The notes under the pieces were generated by a model, which ran no database searches, had not been told where the DNA came from, and saw nothing but the letters and a program-made list of their open reading frames with translations. This document shows positions 27,150-36,065 of a stretch of DNA of 64,000 bases, piece after piece (position 1 is the first letter of the stretch; every line of letters starts with the position of its first letter). Both the position numbers and the translations under genes were made by a program. The stretch lies in NCBI RefSeq assembly GCF_012271785.1, contig NZ_JAAWVT010000001.1, positions 1,116,001 to 1,180,000 on the forward strand, read 5' to 3'. The stretch comes from Paeniglutamicibacter terrestris. GTDB lineage: Bacteria > Actinomycetota > Actinomycetes > Actinomycetales > Micrococcaceae.

Positions 27150-29182
27150 CGCAGGAAGGCCGCCGCAACACCGGAATCCACCGGGATGTGCAGTCCGGTG
27201 GTGCGGGTGAGTTCCGAACCAGTGAGCACGTACACGGCATCTGCCACGTTCTGAGGAATCACCTCACGCTTGAGGATGGTGCGGTTCGCGTAGAACTGGC
27301 CCAAGTTTTCCTCATCCACACCATAGGTGGCGGCGCGGTTGGCGCCCCAGCCGGAGGCGAAGATGCCCGAGCCGCGCACCACCCCATCGGGATTGATGCC
27401 GTTAACGCGCACACCATATTCGCCCAGTTCCACGGCCAGCAGGCGCACCTGGTGTGCCTGATCTGCCTTGGTGGCGGAATAGGCGATGTTGTTCGGACCG
27501 GCAAAGACGGAGTTCTTGGAGGAGATGTAGATGATGTCCCCTCCCATCCCCTGATCGATCAAGGCCTTGGCAGCTGCCTTGGAAACCAGGAACGAGCCCT
27601 TGGCCATCACGTCGTGCTGCAAATCCCAGTCGGCCTCGGTGGTATCCAACAACGATTTGGACAGTGAAAGCCCGGCATTGTTCACCACCAGGTCGATGCC
27701 GCCGAAGGCCAGCACCGTAGCGTCAATGGCGCCCTGCACCGCTGCGGCATCGGCAACGTTGGCCGAAATGCCGATGGCCACGTCCGTGTTGCCTAGTTCC
27801 GCTGCTGCAGCCTGAGCCTTGGCCAGATCTAGGTCGGCAATCACGACGCAGGCGCCCTCTGCGGCCAGCCGGGTGGCGATGGCCTTGCCAATGCCGGAGG
27901 CGGCACCGGTGACGAAGGCGATGCGCCCGGCATGAGATTTGGGCTTGGGCATGCGGGCCAGCTTGGCCTCTTCCAGCGCCCAGTACTCGATGCGGAACTT
28001 CTCGGCATCGGAGATCGGGGTGTAGGTGGACAGTGCCTCGGCGCCGCGCATGACGTTGATGGCGTTGAGGTAGAACTCCCCCGCCACGCGTGCTGTCTGC
28101 TTATTTGCCCCGTAGGAGAACATGCCAACACCCGGAACCAGCACGATCAGCGGATCGGCTCCGCGCATCGCCGGGCTGGTGGCATCGGCGTGGGTCTCGT
28201 AGTAGGCAGCGTAATCGGCGCGGTAAGCGGTGTGCAGCTCACCGAGGCGGGCCAGCTGTTCCTCGATCGTGGCGTCAGCGGGCAGATCAAGGACCATCGG
28301 CTTGATCTTGGTGCGCAGGAAGTGATCCGGGCAGGAGGTGCCCAAGGCTGCCAACGGAGCGAGCTTTTCCCGCGACAGGAAATCCAGCACACGCGCATCG
28401 TCACTGAAGTGTCCGACCATGGGCTTGTCCCGGCTGGCCATCCCGCGGATGGTCGGCGCCAGTGCCGCGGCGCGAGCCAGGCGTTCGGTGTCATTGAGGG
28501 CTTCAAAGCCCGGCACCACGGCGCCGAAGGGCTCCGGGGAACCGTTTTCTTCGATGTAAGCGGCGGCGGTGTTGATGATCCACAGCGAGTTGGCCTCGCA
28601 TTCATCGCTGGTATCTGCCCAGGCGGAGATGCCGTGGCCACCGAGAATGCAGCCGATGGCTTCCGGGTTGGCTTCCTTGATGGCCGCGATGTCCAGGCCC
28701 AGCTGGAAACCGGGACGGCGCCAGGGCACCCAGATCACCTTGGAGCCAAAAATCTTCTGCGTCAGCACCTCACCGTCCGCTGCGGTGGCGATGGCAATAC
28801 CGGCATCCGGGTGTAGGTGATCCACGTGGGGAGCGTTAACTAGTCCGTGCATGGCGGTGTCGATCGACGGAGCGGCTCCACCCTTGCCGTGCAGGCAGTA
28901 GTCGAAGGCTGCCACCATCTCATCCTCACGTTCCAGGCCCGGGTAGACGTTGACCAGGGCCCGCATGCGATCCAGGCGCAGCGTGGTGAGCCCGGCTTCC
29001 GTCAGGGTTCCCAGGTCTCCGCCGGAACCCTTCACCCAGAGCAGTTCAACGTCCTCGCCGGTGACCGGGTCACGGTCGATACCCTTGGCCGAGGTGTTGC
29101 CGCCGGCGTAATTGGTGTTCTTTTTATCGGCACCCAGTCGGTTGGATCGGGTGATGAGTTCGTGTGCGGTAGTTGAGGTCAT
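27146..29182 (-). CDS. rhaEW: Bifunctional rhamnulose-1-phosphate aldolase / lactaldehyde dehydrogenase
   Basis: The 678-residue fusion has an N-terminal class II aldolase/adducin domain (to about residue 400), with the zinc histidines in HVDHLHPDAGIA. The C-terminal short-chain dehydrogenase domain (about 405-678) has VTGAASGIGKAIATRLA as nucleotide site and YSATKADQ with the catalytic Tyr/Lys. The first domain cleaves rhamnulose 1-phosphate to dihydroxyacetone phosphate and L-lactaldehyde; the second is known in this family to oxidise lactaldehyde to lactate. I start it at ATG 29182, with GGAGAG six bases upstream, rather than at the open-frame edge. Confidence 0.92.
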   Translation of the reverse strand: MTSTTAHELITRSNRLGADKKNTNYAGGNTSAKGIDRDPVTGEDVELLWVKGSGGDLGTLTEAGLTTLRLDRMRALVNVYPGLEREDEMVAAFDYCLHGKGGAAPSIDTAMHGLVNAPHVDHLHPDAGIAIATAADGEVLTQKIFGSKVIWVPWRRPGFQLGLDIAAIKEANPEAIGCILGGHGISAWADTSDECEANSLWIINTAAAYIEENGSPEPFGAVVPGFEALNDTERLARAAALAPTIRGMASRDKPMVGHFSDDARVLDFLSREKLAPLAALGTSCPDHFLRTKIKPMVLDLPADATIEEQLARLGELHTAYRADYAAYYETHADATSPAMRGADPLIVLVPGVGMFSYGANKQTARVAGEFYLNAINVMRGAEALSTYTPISDAEKFRIEYWALEEAKLARMPKPKSHAGRIAFVTGAASGIGKAIATRLAAEGACVVIADLDLAKAQAAAAELGNTDVAIGISANVADAAAVQGAIDATVLAFGGIDLVVNNAGLSLSKSLLDTTEADWDLQHDVMAKGSFLVSKAAAKALIDQGMGGDIIYISSKNSVFAGPNNIAYSATKADQAHQVRLLAVELGEYGVRVNGINPDGVVRGSGIFASGWGANRAATYGVDEENLGQFYANRTILKREVIPQNVADAVYVLTGSELTRTTGLHIPVDSGVAAAFLR

Positions 29183-29207
29183 GATTCTCTCCAGCTCGAT
29201 ACGTTTT

Positions 29208-30527
29208 TTAGACTTTGGCCGCGGCATGGGCCGCGCCATAGCGTTGTGACTCAATGTCCTCGAGGGACTTGCCTTGGGTATCCGGGGCCCAAATGGTGCC
29301 GATCAGCAACGCCGCGACGAGCAGGCCGATGATGATCATCCCGACTTTTTCCAGCCCGATGCTGTTGAGCATGATCGGGAAGACCAGGGACAACAGGCCA
29401 ACCATGACGCGGGCGAGCATAAACAGCACACCCTGGGCGCTGGCGCGGTACTTGGTGGCAAAGAGTTCGGCGGCCCAGAGGCCATAAAACGCCTGCGCGC
29501 CCAGTCCGGCGGAAACGCCCCACGCGACGGCGAAGTAGAACAGCGAGAAGGCGCCCGGAGGGGCGAAGATCAGCACGACCCAGGCGGAGACGCCCAACAG
29601 GGCGCCGGCGAAGTACAGCCAGCGGCGGCTGACCTTATCTCCGTAACGCATAAAGCCGAAGTAGGTGGCCAGTGCCGTGAGGGTCCAGACCAGTACCTGC
29701 AAAAGGTTCTGGTGGGTTGCGCTCTCCACTCCGGCTGCGGCGTACACCCGCGGCTGGAAGATGCCCGACTGGCCTGCCACGGTATTCCAGAGTCCGTACA
29801 CACCGAGCAGGAAGGCCAGTGCGCCAAAGTTCTTGCGGTTGCTGAACAGTCCGCGCATGCCCGAGAAGAAGGAGATCTTGGTACCGATGCGCACCTGTTC
29901 CTTGCGCAGAGTTTTCCACGCCTTGGATTCGGGCAGACCGCGGCGCACCCACCAGGTGATGCCGGCGATGATGAACAGGTGCAGGAAGATCAAGCGGCTG
30001 CCCATCACCCCCAGCGGAGCGACCAAGATGGCCAAGGCAAATCCGATGGCCGGGCCGATGGACCAGGCCAGCTGTGCGGCGCCCACGTGGGCCGCGCGGT
30101 GTTCGCTCGGTGCTTCCTCGGCGATGTAGGTCCAGGATGCCGGCACCCCTGCGCCCACGGCGATGCCCATGAGGATGACGCCGATCATCAGCGGCACCAC
30201 GCCGCTGGCGAAGGTGAGCATCAGCGCGCCAATCATGAACACCAAAAGATCGTAGGTGTAGATGAATTTGCGGCCCAGCCGGTCACAGAGTGGTCCGCCG
30301 ATCGCGGCACCCACTGCGGAGCCGAAGGCGTTGGCCGAGACCGCTGCGATGACGCCGACCAGGGCGTCGTCAAAGCCGAAGGCACCTTGCCAGAGTGTGA
30401 GGCTGGTGGCCAGAGCGATGATCGCGCCGGCTTCCATGTAGTTGGACATGGCCACCGCTGCGGTGGCTTTCCAGCCGCTGATGGAGCGTCTGGGTTTTTT
30501 CTGAGGTGTCAGTGTTGTGGTGCTCAT
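29208..30527 (-). CDS. MFS sugar transporter, probable L-rhamnose importer
   Basis: The product of about 439 residues is a twelve-helix MFS permease. It shows the loop 2-3 motif GGPLCDRLGRKFIYTYD, IAVGAGVPASWTYIAEEAPSEHRA (the PxxxAE-R type motif of sugar porters) and the matching loop in the second half. The start at ATG 30527 lies seven bases after the rhaI stop codon, and the gene is followed by rhaEW after 25 bases. This central place in the operon makes L-rhamnose the likely substrate. It replaces the RhaT or ABC importers found in other bacteria. Confidence 0.85.
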   Translation of the reverse strand: MSTTTLTPQKKPRRSISGWKATAAVAMSNYMEAGAIIALATSLTLWQGAFGFDDALVGVIAAVSANAFGSAVGAAIGGPLCDRLGRKFIYTYDLLVFMIGALMLTFASGVVPLMIGVILMGIAVGAGVPASWTYIAEEAPSEHRAAHVGAAQLAWSIGPAIGFALAILVAPLGVMGSRLIFLHLFIIAGITWWVRRGLPESKAWKTLRKEQVRIGTKISFFSGMRGLFSNRKNFGALAFLLGVYGLWNTVAGQSGIFQPRVYAAAGVESATHQNLLQVLVWTLTALATYFGFMRYGDKVSRRWLYFAGALLGVSAWVVLIFAPPGAFSLFYFAVAWGVSAGLGAQAFYGLWAAELFATKYRASAQGVLFMLARVMVGLLSLVFPIMLNSIGLEKVGMIIIGLLVAALLIGTIWAPDTQGKSLEDIESQRYGAAHAAAKV

Positions 30528-30534
30528 GTTCTGC

Positions 30535-31707
30535 TTAGGCTCCCCATCCGGCCTGGACGCCGCCGACACGTTCGGCTTCGATGCGGCTCTGGTAGTCCGA
30601 GGCGCGGAAGGCGGCCTCGGGGTCGGCCGGAAGGCCGCGGGATTCGCGCCACTGAGCCAAATCGCCGCGCACGTCGGTGTAGAAGGCGTCCATGAAGACG
30701 GCATTAGCGGCCAGGACATCACCGGAGCGCTGTGCGGCCACGAGCGCATCATGGTCAACCAGAAGCGCCCGGGCGGTCATTTCCTGCACGTTGAGTACCG
30801 AGCGGATTTGGCCCTGGATCTTATTTTCGACGTTGTGGCACTGATCGAGCATGAACGCGATCTCGGTGTCCGCATCGAGGCCGCCACCGCGGATGACCTC
30901 AAACATGATGCGGAAGAGCTGGAACGGATCAGCCGCGCCAACAATCAGGTCATCATCCGCGTAGAAGCGCGAGTTGAAGTCGAAGGAGCCAAGCTTGCCC
31001 AAGCGCTGGAGCTGCATCACGATGAATTCGATGTTGGTGCCCGGCGCATGGTGACCGGTGTCTAGGCAGACCTTCGCACGATCTCCGAGTGCTGCCACCT
31101 GGGCGTAGGAAGTGCCCCAGTCCGGAACATCGGTGTGATAGAACGACGGTTCGAAGAACTTGTACTCCAGCATCAGGCGCTGATCCCCGGAAAGGCGGGC
31201 GTAGATCTGCGCCAAAGATTCGGCCAGACGATCCTGACGACCACGCATATCGGCCTGTCCCGGGTAGTTTGAGCCCTCGGCAAGCCAGATCTTCAGATCG
31301 CGGGAGCCGGTGGCGTCCATGACATCGACGCACTCGAGGTGATGGTCAATCGCCTTGCGTCGAACGGACGGATCCTCATGGGTCAGGGCACCGAACTTGT
31401 AGTCATCGTCCTGGAAGGTGTTGGAGTTGATGGTTCCCAGCTCGATGCCCAGATCGTTCGCGTAGGTGCGCAGGGCGCCGAAGTCATCAACCTTGTCCCA
31501 CGGAATGTGCAGTGCCACCGACGGGGCCAGACCTGTCAGCCGGTTGACCTCGGCGGCGTCGGCGATCTTTTCAAAGGGATCGCGCGGGGTGCCGTCGGTG
31601 CCATAAACCTTAAAGCGGGTTCCGGAGTTGCCGTAGGCCCAGGACGGGACCTCGATGGCCTGGCGCTCAAGTACGGCAAGGATCTCGGGGCTCAGCATTG
31701 TGCCCAT
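30535..31707 (-). CDS. rhaI: L-rhamnose isomerase (RhaI type)
   Basis: The 390-residue TIM-barrel metalloenzyme converts L-rhamnose to L-rhamnulose. It resembles the Pseudomonas stutzeri/Rhizobium RhaI type rather than E. coli RhaA. Metal-site segments include LAEGSNYPGQ, CLDTGHHAPG and FDFNSRFYADDDL. The ATG at 31707 has TTGGAG about seven bases upstream; an earlier in-frame start at 31719 lacks one. It follows rhaM by about 45 bases and precedes the transporter gene. Confidence 0.93.
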   Translation of the reverse strand: MGTMLSPEILAVLERQAIEVPSWAYGNSGTRFKVYGTDGTPRDPFEKIADAAEVNRLTGLAPSVALHIPWDKVDDFGALRTYANDLGIELGTINSNTFQDDDYKFGALTHEDPSVRRKAIDHHLECVDVMDATGSRDLKIWLAEGSNYPGQADMRGRQDRLAESLAQIYARLSGDQRLMLEYKFFEPSFYHTDVPDWGTSYAQVAALGDRAKVCLDTGHHAPGTNIEFIVMQLQRLGKLGSFDFNSRFYADDDLIVGAADPFQLFRIMFEVIRGGGLDADTEIAFMLDQCHNVENKIQGQIRSVLNVQEMTARALLVDHDALVAAQRSGDVLAANAVFMDAFYTDVRGDLAQWRESRGLPADPEAAFRASDYQSRIEAERVGGVQAGWGA

Positions 31708-31752
31708 GGGGATCTCCAATCTAGTTTTTTGGTGTAGGGATCTGGCGTGGAT

Positions 31753-32094
31753 TTAGTGAGTCACGCCAGCAAGCTGGTCTTCGAGGTTAAATACCTCGGT
31801 CAGTTGTTGCGCGTTCTGGTCCGGACGGCCGGCGAGGGAAACAAAAAATTCGGACATCTGCGCTTCCCAATCTGCGGTGCGCGGGTCGGCATCCAATGCG
31901 CGCTGGGCTGCGGCGTCATCATCAACCTCGTAGTAGCCAATCAACAGGCCGTCATTGCGCAGAAAAAGCGAGTAGTTACGGCGACCCGAATCTTTAATGG
32001 CTTCAAGCATCTGCGGCCATACGCTGGCGTGACGTTCGGTGTATTCAGCGATGCGCTCTTCGCGCACCTGAAGCTGGAAGCAGACTCGGGACAT
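31753..32094 (-). CDS. rhaM: L-rhamnose mutarotase
   Basis: The 113-residue protein of the RhaM/YiiL family interconverts the alpha and beta anomers of L-rhamnose. The hallmark segments are RVCFQLQVREERIAEYTERHASVWPQMLEAI, read in parts, NYSLFLRNDGLLIGYYE and the final part with FNLE. It is the first gene of the rhamnose operon. AAGGG lies about nine bases upstream of the start. A LacI-type operator candidate lies 65 bases upstream. Confidence 0.93.
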   Translation of the reverse strand: MSRVCFQLQVREERIAEYTERHASVWPQMLEAIKDSGRRNYSLFLRNDGLLIGYYEVDDDAAAQRALDADPRTADWEAQMSEFFVSLAGRPDQNAQQLTEVFNLEDQLAGVTH

Positions 32095-32158
32095 CGTTGT
32101 AACCCTTCTGGCTGTGGACTCGACGCCCGCGGGGATAACTAGCGTTCAATCGCACTTA

Positions 32159-32170
32159 TGAATCGTTTCA
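32159..32170. promoter_or_regulatory. LacI-type operator candidate before rhaM
   Basis: TGAATCGTTTCA is a near-perfect dyad around a central CG, the usual shape of LacI/GalR-family operators. It lies 65 bases upstream of the rhaM start. Confidence 0.55.
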
Positions 32171-32246
32171 ATTTCTTGTGAGACTCGAGCATAGACCTAG
32201 ATCACAGTAAATTTCAAGCCGAATTGCGACGCCGGTCACGCGTGAA

Positions 32247-32260
32247 TTGAATCCATTCAA
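32247..32260. promoter_or_regulatory. Second dyad in the rhaM/LacI intergenic region
   Basis: TTGAAT-CC-ATTCAA is a perfect 6-base inverted repeat, 86 bases upstream of the LacI-family gene. It may serve autoregulation. Confidence 0.45.
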
Positions 32261-32345
32261 CTTAGTCGGTGAAATGCAGTCGAAACAAGCCAGCGGATAT
32301 ACTCAATAGATCACCCCCGCAGCCACAGGAAGGGCCAGATTTCCC

Positions 32346-33377
32346 ATGGCTATCAGTGTTCGAGATGTCGCGCGCGAAGCAGGCGTTTCGGTCGGCACCG
32401 TGTCCAATGTGCTCAATAGACCCGAGGTCGTCGCCCCCGCCACCGTCACCCGCGTACAGGCCGTGATCGAGCGCTTGGACTTTGTGCGCAACGACGCCGC
32501 CCGGCAACTGCGCGGCGGGCGAAGCCGCAGCTTCGGACTCGTGGTGCTTGACGCCCGCAACCCCTTCTTCATGGACATCACCCACGGCGCACAGAGCCGT
32601 GCCCTGGAAAGTGGCTACACGGTCTTAATGGGCGCCAGCGATGATTCCTCACACAACGAACAACGCCTGCTTGACCTCTTTGAGGAACAACGCGTGGCCG
32701 GGGTGCTCATTTCCCCGCTGCAGACAGATTTGAGTCGGCTGTGGAAGTTGCGCGACAGCGGTACCCCGGTCGTCATGGTCGACCGGGGAAGCGGGGACCG
32801 TTCCTTCTCCTCGGTCTCCGTGGACGACGTGGCCGGTGGCCTCATGGCCGCCCAACACCTGATCGACATTGGCCGCCGGCGCATCGCCTTCATCGGAGGT
32901 CCGGTGGAGATTGAACAGGTCCGCCATCGCCTCGAGGGCGCCCAAGCTGCTGTTTCCGCGGTGGGGGATGCAACCCTTGAAGTCTTCACCGCGCGTTCGC
33001 TGAGCGTTCTTGAGGGTCGACGCATCGGCTTCGAGCTGGCCCAGCTCCCCTCAAACAAGCGCCCGGATGCAGTATTTGCCGCTAATGATCTGTTGGCACT
33101 GGGCATCTTGCAGGCCATCATGATTGATGGGACCCTGCGCGTACCGGATGATATTGCGCTGGTGGGCTACGACGACATCGACTTTGCCCGTTCCTCCATC
33201 GTTCCCATTACCTCGGTGCGCCAACCCGCGGTGGAGATTGGACGCACGGCCGTCGAGCTGATGTTGCGTGAGGCGCAGGCCGGAGAAGACGCGGTGCGTG
33301 AGCAATTTGTCTTCGCCCCCAAACTCATGGTGCGCGCGTCAACCGGCATTGCGCCCGGTGCAACGGAACAGCACTAG
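32346..33377 (+). CDS. LacI-family regulator of the rhamnose operon
   Basis: The 343-residue protein has the LacI headpiece ISVRDVAREAGVSVGTVSNVLN with the hinge following, and a periplasmic-binding-like effector domain (FGLVVLDARNPFFMDI, GYDDIDFARSSIVPITSVRQP). It is divergent from rhaM with 251 bases between the starts and a LacI-style dyad on each side. It is therefore the likely rhamnose-responsive repressor. GGAAGGG lies about ten bases upstream of the start. Confidence 0.88.
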   Translation: MAISVRDVAREAGVSVGTVSNVLNRPEVVAPATVTRVQAVIERLDFVRNDAARQLRGGRSRSFGLVVLDARNPFFMDITHGAQSRALESGYTVLMGASDDSSHNEQRLLDLFEEQRVAGVLISPLQTDLSRLWKLRDSGTPVVMVDRGSGDRSFSSVSVDDVAGGLMAAQHLIDIGRRRIAFIGGPVEIEQVRHRLEGAQAAVSAVGDATLEVFTARSLSVLEGRRIGFELAQLPSNKRPDAVFAANDLLALGILQAIMIDGTLRVPDDIALVGYDDIDFARSSIVPITSVRQPAVEIGRTAVELMLREAQAGEDAVREQFVFAPKLMVRASTGIAPGATEQH

Positions 33378-33420
33378 GGAGCATCGCGGTGGGCAGGTAC
33401 GCCGCGATGCTCCCTAGTGC
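33371..33420. terminator. Bidirectional terminator between the LacI gene and allB
   Basis: GCACTAGGGAGCATCGCGG (33371-33389) pairs perfectly with 33402-33420 across a 12-base loop. The first arm contains the LacI stop codon. It separates the rhamnose and ureide regions, whose genes converge here. Confidence 0.85.
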
Positions 33421-33446
33421 TGGCCGATAGCTCACTCGATCCGGTG

Positions 33447-34838
33447 CTAGACCTCGCCACGGCGGATCAGCTGACCCCGCGGGGTCTTGAAGTCAACCTC
33501 GGTGCCGCGTACGAAGGTCCGGCGGACCTTCCCGGCCAGCACCTTGCCCTGATAGGGCGAGATCGGGTTCTTGTGGTGCAGCTTGTTCACGTCCACCACG
33601 AAGCTGTCATCCGGTCCGAAGAACGCGAAGTCCGCGTCATTGCCCAGCGCGATGGCGCCCTTGTGATGCAGGCCGGCGATTTGGGCCGGGCGCTCGGACA
33701 TCCAATTCAGCACGGTCTCCAGCTTGATGCCGCGGCGCTTGGCCTCGGTCCAGATCAGCGCCAGGCCCAGCTGCAGCGAGGCAACCCCGCCCCAAGCCAC
33801 GCCGAAGTCGCCGTTCTCGATGTCCTTCAAATCCAGCGTGGAGGGCGAGTGATCCGAGACGATGCAGTCGATGATCCCGTCCTCTAGGCCCTTCCAGAGC
33901 AGTTCGCGGTTCGATGCCTCGCGGATCGGCGGGCAGCACTTGAAGGCGGTGGCCCCGTTGGGGATTTCCTCGGCCAGCAGCGTCAGGTAGTGCGGGCAGG
34001 TTTCCACGGTCAGCTTCACGCCGTCGCGCTTGGCCGATTCGATCATCGGCAGTGCGTCGGAGGAGGACAGGTGCAGGATGTGGGCGCGGGCCCCGGTCCA
34101 GCGGGCGCGCTCAATGACCTCGGCCACCGCAACGTTCTCGGCGCCGCGGGGGCGGGAGGCCAGGAACCTGTCGTAGTGGTCGCCCTCGGCGTTCGGGGCA
34201 CGGTCGATGGCGCGCGAGTCCTCGGCGTGCACCAGCATCATCGAGTCGAAGGAGGCGATCTCGCTCATGTCCTCCTCCATCTCGTCGGGTTCGAGGTACG
34301 GGAATTCCTCGACGCCGGAGTGCAGCAGGAAGCACTTGAAGCCGAAAACGCCGGCGTCGTGCAGCTTGCGCAGCTCGGGCTTGTTGCCCGGGATCGCACC
34401 TCCCCAGAATCCGACGTCGACGAAGGCCTTGGTCCGGGCCGCGTCCTGCTTGAGTTCTAGGGCCTCGACGTTGACGGTCGGCGGGATGGAGTTCAGCGGC
34501 ATGTCCACGATGGTGGTCACCCCGCCGGCCGCAGCGGCCTTGGTGGCGGACTCGAAGCCTTCCCACTCGGTGCGGCCCGGCTCGTTGACGTGCACATGGG
34601 TGTCAACCAGGCCCGGGATCAGCACTTCTTCGGCGGACAGCTCGATGAGCTGCGCACCACAGAGGTTGTTGCCCAACGGCTCGATGGCGACGATCTTGCC
34701 GTCGCGGATGCCGATTTCGCGGGCGACGGTTCCGGCGCTCGTGACGATCCGCTCGCCGCGGATCACCAGGTCGAAGTCTGCGCCTGAAGTTGCTTCCGTC
34801 CGTGGCGTCGCTGCCTCGTTGAGCTCGGTGTTGCCCAT
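33447..34838 (-). CDS. allB: Allantoinase
   Basis: The 463-residue amidohydrolase opens the hydantoin ring of allantoin to allantoate. The dinuclear metal site is readable: H81 and H83 (DTHVHVNEPGRTEWEG), the bridging lysine K168 (FGFKCFL), H204 (LVHAED), H256 (HILHLSSS) and D329 (VSDHSP). The ATG at 34838 has AAGGA ten bases upstream; the upstream open-frame part is not coding. It is the last gene of the operon hyi-glxR-gcl-glycerate kinase-allB, so ring opening and glyoxylate assimilation are made together. Confidence 0.93.
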   Translation of the reverse strand: MGNTELNEAATPRTEATSGADFDLVIRGERIVTSAGTVAREIGIRDGKIVAIEPLGNNLCGAQLIELSAEEVLIPGLVDTHVHVNEPGRTEWEGFESATKAAAAGGVTTIVDMPLNSIPPTVNVEALELKQDAARTKAFVDVGFWGGAIPGNKPELRKLHDAGVFGFKCFLLHSGVEEFPYLEPDEMEEDMSEIASFDSMMLVHAEDSRAIDRAPNAEGDHYDRFLASRPRGAENVAVAEVIERARWTGARAHILHLSSSDALPMIESAKRDGVKLTVETCPHYLTLLAEEIPNGATAFKCCPPIREASNRELLWKGLEDGIIDCIVSDHSPSTLDLKDIENGDFGVAWGGVASLQLGLALIWTEAKRRGIKLETVLNWMSERPAQIAGLHHKGAIALGNDADFAFFGPDDSFVVDVNKLHHKNPISPYQGKVLAGKVRRTFVRGTEVDFKTPRGQLIRRGEV

Positions 34839-34887
34839 GGTTTCGTCCTTACGTTTCGTGCGGTGGGAATGGTGGTGGCGCCCGGGG

Positions 34888-36036
34888 TTAGGCGTTGGCC
34901 GCGTGGACAGCCAGGAATTCGAAGGCCAATTGGGTTGCCGCCCGTTGCACAAGAGATCCACCCTCACTCATGCAACGAGCAACATCGTCTTCCAGCTCAA
35001 GCAGCGATCGCACCGCGGTGAAGCCCGCGGCGGTTGCCTGCTCGGTGGAAAGTTGATTGCGTCCACAAATTGCGTAGACGGGAATGCCGTGGGCGGCGGC
35101 CAGCTGGGCCACGCCCACCGGGGTCTTGCCCTCCAGCGACTGCGTGTCCAGGCTGCCCTCGCCGGTGAACACCGCGACGGCCCCGGACAGCGCCTCTTCC
35201 AGGCCGGTCAGCTCCAGCACCACATCGATGCCGCGGCGCCGGGTGGCACAAAGCACCGCCAGGGCGGCGAAGCCCACCCCGCCGGCTGCCCCGGCACCCG
35301 GCGATGTGGCGAGCTCGGCGATCCTTCCGGCGTTGGGCCCGAGGCCGAGCACCTGCGCCCAACGGCCCAGCGCGGCGTCAAGGTCCCGCACCTGATCCGG
35401 GCTTGCGCCCTTCTGCGGGGCAAAGACGAACGCCGCGCCGTGTGCTCCGCTCAGCGGGTTCTCCACATCGGCCGCAAGGGTGAAAGTTGTCGCGGCGATC
35501 CGGGGATCCAGCGTGTCCAGCTCGACGCGGGCCAGGGAGGCCAGCGCCCCGCCGCCGGGGGCAAGGTCGTTGCCCGCGGCATCAAGCAGCCGCGCGCCCA
35601 GGCCCTGGAGCATGCCGGCCCCGCCGTCGGTGCAGGCGCTACCGCCCACGCCGAGGATGATCTGGGTGGCGCCGGCATCCAGGGCCGCGGCAATCAGTTC
35701 TCCGGTGCCGCGGCTACTCGCCCCGAGGGCGTCCGGGGTGCCGCCGGGCAGCCGGTCCAGGCCGGAGGCTTCGGCCATCTCCACGACGGCCACCTCGCCC
35801 CGGAGACCGAAGGCGGCTCGCACTACTTCGCCGGTGGGGCCGGTGACAAGCGCGTGGCGCTGCTCGAAGCCGCATTGCACGGCGGCGTCAAGGGTTCCCT
35901 CCCCGCCGTCGGCGACGGGTACCGTGAGAATGCGCGCCTGCGGCAAGGCCGCGCGCACCCCCGCCTCGATGGCGGCGGCAACCTGCGCGCCGGTGAGCGA
36001 TCCCTTGAACTTATCCGGTGCCACTACTACCAACAT
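34888..36036 (-). CDS. glxK: Glycerate kinase (GarK/GlxK type)
   Basis: The 382-residue type I glycerate kinase phosphorylates D-glycerate, the product of tartronate semialdehyde reduction, to 2-phosphoglycerate. It starts with the family motif VVVAPDKFKGSLTGAQVAAAIEAG and contains LGVGGSACTDGGAGMLQGLGARLLD, read in parts, and VFTGEGSLDTQSLEGKTPVGVA. GAGGAGG lies nine bases upstream of the start. It lies 29 bases after gcl and 49 bases before allB. Confidence 0.92.
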   Translation of the reverse strand: MLVVVAPDKFKGSLTGAQVAAAIEAGVRAALPQARILTVPVADGGEGTLDAAVQCGFEQRHALVTGPTGEVVRAAFGLRGEVAVVEMAEASGLDRLPGGTPDALGASSRGTGELIAAALDAGATQIILGVGGSACTDGGAGMLQGLGARLLDAAGNDLAPGGGALASLARVELDTLDPRIAATTFTLAADVENPLSGAHGAAFVFAPQKGASPDQVRDLDAALGRWAQVLGLGPNAGRIAELATSPGAGAAGGVGFAALAVLCATRRRGIDVVLELTGLEEALSGAVAVFTGEGSLDTQSLEGKTPVGVAQLAAAHGIPVYAICGRNQLSTEQATAAGFTAVRSLLELEDDVARCMSEGGSLVQRAATQLAFEFLAVHAANA

Positions 36037-36065
36037 GGTGTGCCGCCTCCTCTCGCTGTTTCTTC

